Source: CBDCWQ01 sp965223435
Lineage (GTDB): Bacteria; Myxococcota; Kuafuiibacteriia; Kuafuiibacteriales; Kuafuiibacteriaceae
Direction: 5' to 3'
Assembly (NCBI GenBank): GCA_965223435.1
Contig: CBDCWQ010000021.1
Location: 1,315,489-1,379,488, forward strand
DNA length: 64,000 bases
Under the pieces are notes generated by a model. That model was not told the DNA's origin and did not search any database. It saw only the letters and a program-made list of their open reading frames with translations. Every line of letters starts with the position of its first letter. Within the stretch, counting starts at the first letter, position 1. A program made the position numbers and the translations under genes. Below are positions 29,208-36,097 of the stretch, one piece after another.

Positions 29208-29800
29208 ATGAAATTCAGTTCAAAACCGCTTTTGGAGCACCAAGAGGTTCCGCTCGCTGACAACGGGCGTTTGGAGGACCTCGTGGCGCATTGGAAGCTG
29301 CGAGAGACGCCCAGGAAGAAGACGCTCGGTGGCGTCAATTTTTGTTATGTGGTGTCCCTCACCTTGGAGAGCGACTCTCAACAGCCCGGAGCCCGATTGG
29401 ACGAGATACTGGCTTTGGTGAAGGCTCAGGGGGACGAGGTTGTTGGCCACGAGGCCTTGCACGTGCGTCGAGTCGATCCCCGTACGCTTCTCGGGCGTGG
29501 TTCCTGTGAGGACATTGCTCGGCGGGCAAGGAGCACATTTTTGGACCCTAGACCGCTGATCGAGGGTGCAGCCTTACACATCAATGCCCCCGGAGGTCGG
29601 CCACTGTTTCGGGAGCTTGATCTTCATATTGGTCGCGATAAGGTCGCGCTTGTCGGCCGCAATGGCGTAAAGCTTGAAGGCGTGGCCAGGGGCGATGGTT
29701 ATCGCCAGCCACGACCGAGAATTTCTTGATGAGGTTGGCGCCGACCGTCTCCTTGTTTTGGATGGTCAAGGTGGGCACAAGCTTGTTCGGGGTTCAGCCG
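29208..29800 (+). pseudogene. Fused remnants of HflX-like GTPase and ABC-F ATPase genes
   Basis: The first part (29,208 to about 29,545) matches the N-terminal domain of HflX-type GTPases, with ARLDEILALV, GDEVVGHE and DPRTLLGRG. No GTPase domain follows. Instead the frame runs into an ABC-F-like start of a second ATPase domain (RPLFRELDLHIG, VALVGRNGV). The Walker A lysine region is cut at about 29,668, and the neighbouring frame then shows the end of the same ATPase domain (AWPGAMVIASHDREFLDEVGAD). So at least one GTPase end and the middle of an ABC-F gene have been deleted. It is a composite relic and encodes no full enzyme. Confidence 0.8.
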
Positions 29801-29813
29801 CAAAGGTCGATGG

Positions 29814-30371
29814 TCAGGCATGCTCTCGCATGGCATCGACCAGCCGCCTTAGTCCGGGCGCGGCAAACCCGGCCGTCTTTCGGGGGGCAAACGCGCCCAA
29901 GACCAGGGCCCCAATGACAAATGCGAGAACGGCACCCGCCTCCTGGGGAGAGAATTGATCACCGGAGCGTCCCTGGATGGCGGCAATTTCGGTATCGATG
30001 AGGCGACGAATTTGAGCAAAGAGTATGGGTGTTCTGATCGCTTCCGCAAAGACGCCGACCCAGCAGCGTGCGGCGGTGAGGTCCGCGCCTTCGTCTAGCT
30101 TGAGCGCAGCGTCGACGTAGGCGATAAGGGGATCTCCCGCCCCGTTGCGTTGGTTGAGCCGACTTCGGAACCGATGAACGAGATTGGTGACGAGGCAGCT
30201 TAACATTTCGCCCTTACTCTCAAAGTGGTGGTGGACGAGTCCAGGAGCGACCCCAGCTTCGAGTGCAACAGCCGAGATTGTCGCACCCGCGAACCCGTGG
30301 TGAGCCAAGACCCGTTCGAATGCGTCTAGGATCTGTCGGCGCCGCTGTGGGCGATTGCTGGGTCGTCCCAT
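29814..30371 (-). CDS. TetR-family transcriptional regulator (BetI-like)
   Basis: The protein is 185 residues from ATG 30,371. The N-terminal helix-turn-helix is clear: RRRQILDAFERVLAHHGF, then TISAVALEAGVAPGLVHHHF, the latter being the recognition helix. The C-terminal ligand domain resembles the BetI-type class, with a helix containing AARCWVGVFAEAIR. The ORF opens 11 codons earlier, but MGRPSN is the usual TetR start. A perfect palindrome lies immediately upstream of the start, so it probably represses itself and the divergent HD-hydrolase gene. The ligand is unknown. Confidence 0.9.
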   Translation of the reverse strand: MGRPSNRPQRRRQILDAFERVLAHHGFAGATISAVALEAGVAPGLVHHHFESKGEMLSCLVTNLVHRFRSRLNQRNGAGDPLIAYVDAALKLDEGADLTAARCWVGVFAEAIRTPILFAQIRRLIDTEIAAIQGRSGDQFSPQEAGAVLAFVIGALVLGAFAPRKTAGFAAPGLRRLVDAMREHA

Positions 30372-30373
30372 AA

Positions 30374-30391
30374 CTTGGTTGTATAACCAAG
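30374..30391. promoter_or_regulatory. Palindromic operator between tetR and the HD gene
   Basis: The sequence CTTGGTT-GTAT-AACCAAG is a perfect inverted repeat with 7-base arms. It starts three bases from the TetR start codon and ends 22 bases before the divergent HD gene. A -10-like TATAAC (30,382-30,387) lies inside it, so a bound TetR dimer would block transcription of the HD gene and probably its own. Confidence 0.72.
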
Positions 30392-30412
30392 ATACTCCAA
30401 TCATGCTAGGGT

Positions 30413-31231
30413 ATGCTCGACAGTCAAGACAACCCGAACCTCAGTGCGCTCTGGATGCGGTTCAACGACGCACTTGATGATATCGGGACGACCAAGCGTT
30501 CGACGGCGATAGGCCCCAGATCTGTGGTCTTCGAAGAGCTCGTGGTGCGGTACGGTGAGCCCCATCGCCATTATCACACACTTTGTCACGTGGAAGCATC
30601 TCTTGCATGGCTTGAACGGTGTCTGGGTGATGCGGACCGGCCAGCGGAGGTTGCGCTTGCCCTTTGGTTTCACGATGCGATCTACAATCCGCGAGCCTGT
30701 GACAACGAACAGAAGAGCGCCGATTTGGCTGAGAAGCATCTCAAAGATCTCAACGTTGACCCAAAAGCCATACAGCGCATCAAAACCCACATCCTCGCGA
30801 CCCGCGATCATGGTGGTCGACCGGGAGACTCTCGCTTGGTTATCGACCTCGACCTCGCTGTTTTGGGGGCCAGCCCCGCTAAGTTTGGTGACTTTGAGCA
30901 GTGTATCCGGCGGGAGTATGCCCATGTTCCAGATCTCATTTTTCGGATGGGGCGCTGCCGGATTCTTCGGCGATTCCTTAGACGAGAAGAGATCTATTGC
31001 GTGGACACGCTTCGAGAGCGTCTTGAAGCCAAGGCGCGGGCCAACCTTAAAGGACGTATCTGGCAGCTTTTTCGCGGGCGCGTCGAAGGCTCAACCGTGA
31101 CTGAGGGGGACCGGGATGACGACGGAGATGGCGACCGTCCGGCTTCGAGCACTGGAGGCTCGATACGAGTGCCGTTGGTCGCCAAGAAAGGCGAGCACAT
31201 CCCCTCTTTTTACGAGAAAGGATTCGCCTGA
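30413..31231 (+). CDS. HD-superfamily metal-dependent phosphohydrolase (COG4339-like)
   Basis: 272 residues. The HD metal-binding pattern is visible: H in RHYHTLCHVEA (near residue 52), the HD pair in ALWFHDAIYN (near 87), and a later Asp in VIDLDLAVLG. The first 215 residues match the usual length of predicted HD phosphohydrolases of this group. The last 50 residues (acidic GDRDDDGDGDR, then a Gly/Pro/Lys-rich tail) are not part of the family and are encoded antisense to the end of the XRE-cupin gene, a 141-base overlap. That suggests that an original stop was lost. The shared palindrome predicts repression by the divergent TetR. The substrate is unknown. Confidence 0.85.
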   Translation: MLDSQDNPNLSALWMRFNDALDDIGTTKRSTAIGPRSVVFEELVVRYGEPHRHYHTLCHVEASLAWLERCLGDADRPAEVALALWFHDAIYNPRACDNEQKSADLAEKHLKDLNVDPKAIQRIKTHILATRDHGGRPGDSRLVIDLDLAVLGASPAKFGDFEQCIRREYAHVPDLIFRMGRCRILRRFLRREEIYCVDTLRERLEAKARANLKGRIWQLFRGRVEGSTVTEGDRDDDGDGDRPASSTGGSIRVPLVAKKGEHIPSFYEKGFA

Positions 31232-31666
31232 TACCTGGACCGTCATCTCTCCAGCCATCGTCATCAAATACTCCTTTGTGCCGGTTAGGTGTGGATGGCC
31301 GAGCATGGTTGTGCCCGGTTGGAGCTCAAAACGATCGATTTCGAGGCCTTTGATCTTGTCCGGGAGAAGCTTGTGAATGGTGGCGTTGCCTCGGCTTCTT
31401 CTTTCGACTGGAACCTCGCTGGCGGGGATGAATGACACGGCAGATCGGGGCCTGGACAGGAGTTCTTCGATGCCTACGCCGAGGGCCCCCGAAATCCGGC
31501 TCAAGTTTTTGAGCGAAGGATTGCCCATACCAGACTCCATGTGGGTGAGCGTTGAGCGCGGAATCTGCGCGCGCGTGGCCAGTTGGTCTTGGCTGAAGCC
31601 CTTCTTTTTTCTGAGGTTTTGAATGTTGTCTGCCAGGTATGCAGAAATGGGGTTTGAGTCTTCCAT
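31091..31666 (-). CDS. XRE-family regulator with cupin sensor domain
   Basis: 191 residues in two parts. Residues 8-65 form an XRE/Cro helix-turn-helix (LRKKKGFSQDQLATRAQIPRS, then THMESGMGNPSL). Residues 110-185 form a cupin barrel with the metal-site strands GTTMLGHPH and GDVLAFLGDQRHSY. Such regulators sense small molecules or metals and commonly control the gene next door. It sits 107 bases from the divergent SDR/QueA-like operon, which is its likely target. The 3' end overlaps the convergent HD gene. Confidence 0.9.
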   Translation of the reverse strand: MEDSNPISAYLADNIQNLRKKKGFSQDQLATRAQIPRSTLTHMESGMGNPSLKNLSRISGALGVGIEELLSRPRSAVSFIPASEVPVERRSRGNATIHKLLPDKIKGLEIDRFELQPGTTMLGHPHLTGTKEYLMTMAGEMTVQVSGESFLVKRGDVLAFLGDQRHSYRASSARSRTVAISVVIPVPLSHG

Positions 31667-31773
31667 CTTGGACAGTCTGCCAAGAAGTTAGCCTTTGGGC
31701 AATGTATTGGCCATTCAGATGATATCCGAACATTTGTCTCATAACCTCTTTGAAGCCAAAGGAGGTACGATAA

Positions 31774-32478
31774 ATGAAAACGAATGTGGACTACTGGAAA
31801 GGCAAAAACGTGCTGATCACCGGCGGAAGCTCCGGGCTTGGTAAAGCTATGGCCATCTTGCTCGAGGGTCGCGGGGCTCGTGTCTGTGTGGTCGCAAGGC
31901 GTGTCGGGCCCATTGATGCGTTGATCGGCGAGTATCCCAACATTGTTGGCATCCAAGGTGATGTCTCCGACAAAGAGGCGATTCTTGCGATCGCCGGGGA
32001 AGCCCATGCGCGTTTAGGCGATGTGGATGTTCTCGTCAATGCTGCGAGTTACTTGGGCCCCACGCCGCTTCGTCTGCTGATCGACACGGAGTGTGAAGCG
32101 TTTGAAGAGGTTCTCCAGACCAATCTTTTGGGGCCCTTTCGGCTGACCAAAGCGTTGTTGCCGGCGATGTTGCTCAATGGATCGGGTTTGGTGATCAACA
32201 TCAGCAGTGACGCGGCCGTCCAGGCTTACGCCCGTTGGGGGGCCTACAGCGTATCAAAAGCGGGCCTTGATCACCTGAGTCGAGTCTTCGAGGCAGAGCT
32301 GGCAGAAAGGGGCATACGTTTTTGGTCTGTAGATCCTACCGACATGAGTACACCCATGCATTTTGCTGCGGTTCCCGATGCGAATCCGGACGACCTTTGT
32401 AAACCTGAGGTAGCGGCTTGCCGTATTGTGGATCTGGTTTCACAGCAAGACTTTGAGAAAGTGAGGTGTGCATCATGA
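31774..32478 (+). CDS. SDR oxidoreductase, first gene of QueA-like operon
   Basis: A 234-residue SDR with TGGSSGLG as cofactor motif, VNAAS in place of the usual NNAG, and YSVSK as catalytic Tyr-Lys; the Ser lies in VINISSDAAV. The ARR after strand two suggests NADP. A strong AAAGGAGGT site precedes the ATG. Its stop overlaps the start of the next gene (ATGA at 32,475-32,478), so the two are translationally coupled. The SDR probably modifies a metabolite that the QueA-like enzyme also handles, or the base it installs, but that link is inference. Confidence 0.9.
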   Translation: MKTNVDYWKGKNVLITGGSSGLGKAMAILLEGRGARVCVVARRVGPIDALIGEYPNIVGIQGDVSDKEAILAIAGEAHARLGDVDVLVNAASYLGPTPLRLLIDTECEAFEEVLQTNLLGPFRLTKALLPAMLLNGSGLVINISSDAAVQAYARWGAYSVSKAGLDHLSRVFEAELAERGIRFWSVDPTDMSTPMHFAAVPDANPDDLCKPEVAACRIVDLVSQQDFEKVRCAS

Positions 32479-33521
32479 ATCCCGCGATCACAAGCACGCG
32501 AAAGCTGGGAGCCACAAGACTCATGGTGGTCGGCCAAGGGGGCTATGTAGAACATGCCCGATTCGAACAACTTCGAGACTTTCTTGAATGTGGGGACTTG
32601 ATTGTCGTCAACCGCTCGGGAACCCTCCCCTCAAGTTTTTTTGGCACAATCGAGCGAAGTGGTGAGACCGTGGAGCTCCGGCTCGCTGCGTTTCAGGGGC
32701 CAAACAGGATGCCGCCCGAATCAATGGCTCTTGATCTGTCGGGATGGCTTGCGGTGGCCTTCGGAAGTGGAACGTGGGAATTGCCGACCGAGAAACGAGG
32801 CGTGCCGCCGGTTCTCAAAACGGGTGACCGCATTCGTTTTGGCGACGATCTGGGTGCGAGCGTTGAAGAGGTCGATGCCTTGACCCACCGGTTGCTACGG
32901 ATTCGATTCGAGAGCAAGCGCCTGGAGCAATCGCTGTACCGGCATGGGCGCCCGATTCAGTACTCGTATCTCAAAGAGCAACTGCATGTGTGGGACCAGC
33001 AAACGCTGTTTTCTGGGCCACCCATCTCGGTGGAGCCCCCAAGTGCGGCTTTTGCCCTGACTTGGGATCACGCGCTTGCCCTTCAAGACTCTGGTATTGG
33101 CGTGGTTTCGATTCTTCATGGTGCCGGAATTTCGGCAACGGGTGAGGATGCATTGGACCGCCGGCTTCCCCTAGCGGAGTATTTTTACATTCCGTTTGGG
33201 TCGCGGTCTCGAATCAACGAGGCCCTGGATGCAGGAAGACGGGTTATCGCGCTGGGCACGACTGTGGTGAGGGCGCTGGAGTCTGCGGCGGAGCACGGGA
33301 CTATCAAAAGGCGTTATGGCCTGACGACCTTGCGTGTTCAATCCGGGCAACGACTCCAAGTTGTCAAAGGACTCATTTCCGGAATGCATGAACCAGGCAC
33401 CAGCCACTTTGAGCTCCAAACTGCCTTCCGCAAGGCTTCGTTGTTGAAGCGCGGCTACGAAGAGGCGGCGACCAGACACTACCTCACGCATGAGTTTGGA
33501 GACCTCTCTTTTCTCGTCTAA
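32475..33521 (+). CDS. Divergent QueA-like S-adenosylmethionine ribosyltransferase-isomerase
   Basis: 348 residues. It aligns with QueA, which transfers and rearranges the ribosyl part of SAM onto preQ1 in tRNA to form epoxyqueuosine: GDLIVVNRSGTLPSSFFG matches the QueA NNTRV region, PIQYSYL, PPSAAFALTW stands where QueA has PTAGLHF, and VIALGTTVVRALESA matches the QueA GTTSVRSLE motif. Several residues conserved in true QueA (PTAGLHF, the PPYI segment) are changed. It therefore belongs to a side branch and may use another acceptor. No other queuosine gene is nearby. It is coupled to the SDR upstream and probably under the XRE-cupin regulator. The frame opens three codons earlier, but the overlapping ATG is preferred. 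Confidence 0.82.
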   Translation: MNPAITSTRKLGATRLMVVGQGGYVEHARFEQLRDFLECGDLIVVNRSGTLPSSFFGTIERSGETVELRLAAFQGPNRMPPESMALDLSGWLAVAFGSGTWELPTEKRGVPPVLKTGDRIRFGDDLGASVEEVDALTHRLLRIRFESKRLEQSLYRHGRPIQYSYLKEQLHVWDQQTLFSGPPISVEPPSAAFALTWDHALALQDSGIGVVSILHGAGISATGEDALDRRLPLAEYFYIPFGSRSRINEALDAGRRVIALGTTVVRALESAAEHGTIKRRYGLTTLRVQSGQRLQVVKGLISGMHEPGTSHFELQTAFRKASLLKRGYEEAATRHYLTHEFGDLSFLV

Positions 33522-33565
33522 TCCCTTGGCTTACTTCGCGATGCCACGCGTAGGCGGCCGGCGCG

Positions 33566-33591
33566 CGGCGGGCAGTTGACCGCGCCCGCCG
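33566..33591 (+). terminator. GC-rich hairpin after the QueA-like gene
   Basis: CGGCGGGC pairs with GCCCGCCG across a 10-base loop, 45 bases after the stop. The following bases (GCGTGTTTCG) have only a weak T-stretch, so this is a possible terminator at low confidence. Confidence 0.3.
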
Positions 33592-33750
33592 GCGTGTTTC
33601 GGGGGAGAGAGTTCGCATGCACTTGGTTTTCAACGAGAAACCCCGTGAATACGCCATGTAAGCGGTCGCCCCTCCTATTGTACAGAGTCGGAGGTCGACA
33701 GATTTGTAGCCCGCTCGACACGCATGCGTCGACGGAAGCAGGGGGGTGTG

Positions 33751-34134
33751 ATGGCTTTTCAGAAGGGGGTTTCGAGAATGGTTCTGCTTGTGGATGACAA
33801 TGCAAGGGGTCGCTTCGCCATGCGTCGGGTGTTGCAGGGCGAAGGATTCTCAGTGGCGGAGGCGGCGACGGCACGCGAGGCGTGGGCTTGTCTCAACAGT
33901 CAAACCTTCGAAGCCATGGTTCTCGATTATAGGCTACCGGACAAAAACGGTGATGAGCTTTTGGAGCAAGTGCGCGCCTCGTTTCCCACCCTAAAGGTTT
34001 TTGTATGGTCCGGTGACTTGACCGCGCAGCGTCGGGCGATGCTTATCGAAAAGGGTGCCAAAGCATGCATCGACAAATCACGGGGCGCGTCCATCGTTTT
34101 GAGAGCGCTCCAAATGTGGTCCGGGGTGCCCTGA
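33751..34134 (+). CDS. Single-domain response regulator
   Basis: 127 residues forming one receiver domain and no output domain. The acidic pair is in LLVDDN, the phosphoacceptor Asp is in MVLDYRLP, and the conserved Lys is in GAKACIDKS. The Thr/Ser switch position is in VFVWSGD. The ATG at 33,751 follows a strong AGGGGGG ribosome site; the ORF opens nine codons earlier. No histidine kinase is nearby. The esterase gene begins 18 bases after the stop, so the two may form an operon. Such stand-alone receivers usually work by protein-protein contacts. Confidence 0.92.
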   Translation: MAFQKGVSRMVLLVDDNARGRFAMRRVLQGEGFSVAEAATAREAWACLNSQTFEAMVLDYRLPDKNGDELLEQVRASFPTLKVFVWSGDLTAQRRAMLIEKGAKACIDKSRGASIVLRALQMWSGVP

Positions 34135-34152
34135 TCAAGTTGTGGTAGGCTG

Positions 34153-34893
34153 ATGGGCACAGTGAAGGGGCGCTGGGAACAGATCAAATTGCTCGCTTTG
34201 GTGGGGGTCCTTTTGACGGGGGGCTGGTGGTGGATGCGAGATCCGCCGGTGGTGGTCGGGCCGGACCCGGGGCCCCAAAGCCGGATTCTTATTCTCCTGC
34301 ATGGGCACGGTGCTTCCAAGAACGATCTCCAATTCTTGGCAGAGCAGCTCGTGGAGGGGGTTTCGGGGCTCACGGTGGTGATGCCTTCGGCGCCCCATCG
34401 CGCCGGGCCAGGGCGCACGTGGTATCCAAGCTTCAGGGTGGAGTCCAAGGCCCTCGTCGAGGTCAAACTGCGGGCGCTCCGAGAACAGGCGCGTGCGGTA
34501 GTCTTCGACCTCGTCGAGGGACTCAAGAATGATGGCGTTTCAGCCGCACAGATTCTTGTGGGTGGCTTTTCACAAGGCGGGACCGTGGCCCTCGACGTTG
34601 TCATGGGTGAGGGCGCCGGTTCACAGCTCGGAGGCTTGGTTTCCTTATCGGCGGGAGGGCCGTCACTTGATTTGACCCCCCTGGATGCGCGCGACCGGAT
34701 GCCCGCTTTCGTGAGTCACGGCGAATCAGATTCAGTGGTTCCCATGGCCAGCTCCAGAAAATTGGTACGTGCCCTTGAGGCGGGTGGGCACGAGGTCACT
34801 TTTGTTGATTTTCCTGGTGGCCACACCGTGCCTGAATCCGTCATTCGAGCGCTCGGGGTTTTTTTGTCGGAGCTCTTCTCTGAGCTTGCTTGA
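34153..34893 (+). CDS. Membrane-anchored carboxylesterase/phospholipase-type hydrolase
   Basis: 246 residues with one N-terminal hydrophobic segment (LLALVGVLLTGGWWW), which could be an uncleaved anchor or signal. The rest is an alpha/beta hydrolase of the Carboxylesterase_2 type: an oxyanion segment LLHGHGAS, the nucleophile elbow GFSQGG, the acid in GESDSVVP, and the base in GGHTVP. These enzymes cleave short acyl esters or lysophospholipids. It follows the response regulator by 18 bases. The natural substrate is unknown. Confidence 0.88.
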   Translation: MGTVKGRWEQIKLLALVGVLLTGGWWWMRDPPVVVGPDPGPQSRILILLHGHGASKNDLQFLAEQLVEGVSGLTVVMPSAPHRAGPGRTWYPSFRVESKALVEVKLRALREQARAVVFDLVEGLKNDGVSAAQILVGGFSQGGTVALDVVMGEGAGSQLGGLVSLSAGGPSLDLTPLDARDRMPAFVSHGESDSVVPMASSRKLVRALEAGGHEVTFVDFPGGHTVPESVIRALGVFLSELFSELA

Positions 34894-34917
34894 CAAGCGC
34901 TTGCAGGGCTTTCTTGC

Positions 34918-35328
34918 CTACAAGGATGCACAGCAGCCGGTCGCTCTGCTCTCTTTGGCCTCCGTATCTTCAAGCAGGAGGTAGATTTCCCACTTGAATC
35001 CGTCGGGGTCGGTAACCCAGAATTTGTCCTGATTGGCGTAGCAGCAGACGGAAGTCTCCCTTTTGGCGGTGATGAGGCCCGCTTTTTCGAGGCGAGCATG
35101 GGTTTTTTCAAGAATTTTGCGATTGGGCACCTCCAGTCCGAGGTGAATGTCTCGAAGACCGCCGGCGCCGCCCGCATTTTCGTGGAAGGAAATGTTGATG
35201 TCGGACTCCGCGGGAAGAAACTTGGCGTAGTCGCCCTTGATCTTGACCGGCTCTGTGTCGAACAATACCCGATAGAATTCGAGGGTATCGTGCAAGTTTT
35301 TGACGGGAAGATTGGTGTGAAATCGCAT
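34918..35328 (-). CDS. arsI: ArsI/CadI-like vicinal-oxygen-chelate protein
   Basis: 136 residues in one glyoxalase-fold (VOC) unit. Metal ligands expected for the family are present: His4, His62 and Glu114. A vicinal Cys95-Cys96 pair in SVCCYANQDKFWV matches the paired cysteines that bind trivalent methylarsenic in ArsI C-As lyases, and a second CC pair sits at the C-terminus. ArsI cleaves the carbon-arsenic bond of methylarsenite and aromatic arsenicals using iron and oxygen; CadI proteins are close relatives induced by cadmium. The start at 35,328 has a perfect AAGGAGA site; the 89 upstream in-frame codons are spurious. It is divergent from a SigZ-like sigma factor. Confidence 0.85.
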   Translation of the reverse strand: MRFHTNLPVKNLHDTLEFYRVLFDTEPVKIKGDYAKFLPAESDINISFHENAGGAGGLRDIHLGLEVPNRKILEKTHARLEKAGLITAKRETSVCCYANQDKFWVTDPDGFKWEIYLLLEDTEAKESRATGCCASL

Positions 35329-35447
35329 AGTTGTCTCCTTTTTGCCCAGCGCTGTGCTGGGGGGTTGCAGGGAAGACGTGTGGGTCCGGCCCGGGACGCA
35401 ACTTGGGGTCATTTGCGTCCTATGGGGTCTTGGAGCGTCTCCCTCAT

Positions 35448-36056
35448 ATGAAGGCCATTCAACCCGCCGATGACGACGTGCCACCTCCAGCAGATACGGG
35501 GCGCTTGTGGCAGCAGTTTCACGGCGAGCTCTACGCTTTTTTGCGCGCGCGCGGCCACTCGGAGGACGCGGCTCAAGATTTGCTCCAGGCCGCATTTTTG
35601 CGCGCCCATAAGCACTTGGTTGGCGGGTGTGTGCCGGAGCGCCCGCGGGCGTGGCTTTACCAAATTGTACGAAATCTTGCCATTGACGCCCACCGGTACA
35701 CAGAAAAGCAAAAAAACCTACGTGAGGCCTTCGCGAGCGAGCCCACCCAAACCTCCGATTCAGTGGTTGACGAACGAGAGGTGTTTACCGTTGTGGCCAA
35801 AGCGCTTCCGATGTTTGTCAATTCACTTGCGCCTGCATATCAAGACGCGTTGAAGATGACCGAGCTTGAGGGTTTAACGCAGGCTGAGGCTGCGAAGCGA
35901 GCCGGCATCAGCCTTTCCGGCATGAAGTCGCGTGTTCAGCGCGGCCGCAAGCATCTGCTCAAAGCACTTCGCAACTGTTGCAGCTTTGAGCTCGATGCTC
36001 GCGGACGCATGATGGCTTGCTCCGGGCGCGCCGACTCAGATCCATGCTGTTCGTAG
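35448..36056 (+). CDS. Extracytoplasmic-function-type sigma factor, SigZ-like
   Basis: 202 residues. Region 2 covers about 25-90 (FLRARGHSEDAAQDLLQ, RAWLYQIVRNLAID) and region 4 about 120-175 (LAPAYQDALKMTELEGLTQAEAAKRAGISLSGMKSRVQRGRKHL). The tail carries cysteines in NCCSFELDARG and DPCCS, a layout found in the SigZ group, and these may sense metal or redox state. No anti-sigma gene is adjacent. The divergent ArsI-like gene is a plausible target, so the pair could form a small arsenic or metal response. The ATG at 35,448 is chosen because the preceding 39 codons do not resemble a sigma factor. It converges on the RHS gene with 41 bases between stops. Confidence 0.88.
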   Translation: MKAIQPADDDVPPPADTGRLWQQFHGELYAFLRARGHSEDAAQDLLQAAFLRAHKHLVGGCVPERPRAWLYQIVRNLAIDAHRYTEKQKNLREAFASEPTQTSDSVVDEREVFTVVAKALPMFVNSLAPAYQDALKMTELEGLTQAEAAKRAGISLSGMKSRVQRGRKHLLKALRNCCSFELDARGRMMACSGRADSDPCCS

Positions 36057-36097
36057 CGGTGGCAAACGTGGAACAACCGGGTTTTTTGGGCTGCTGC

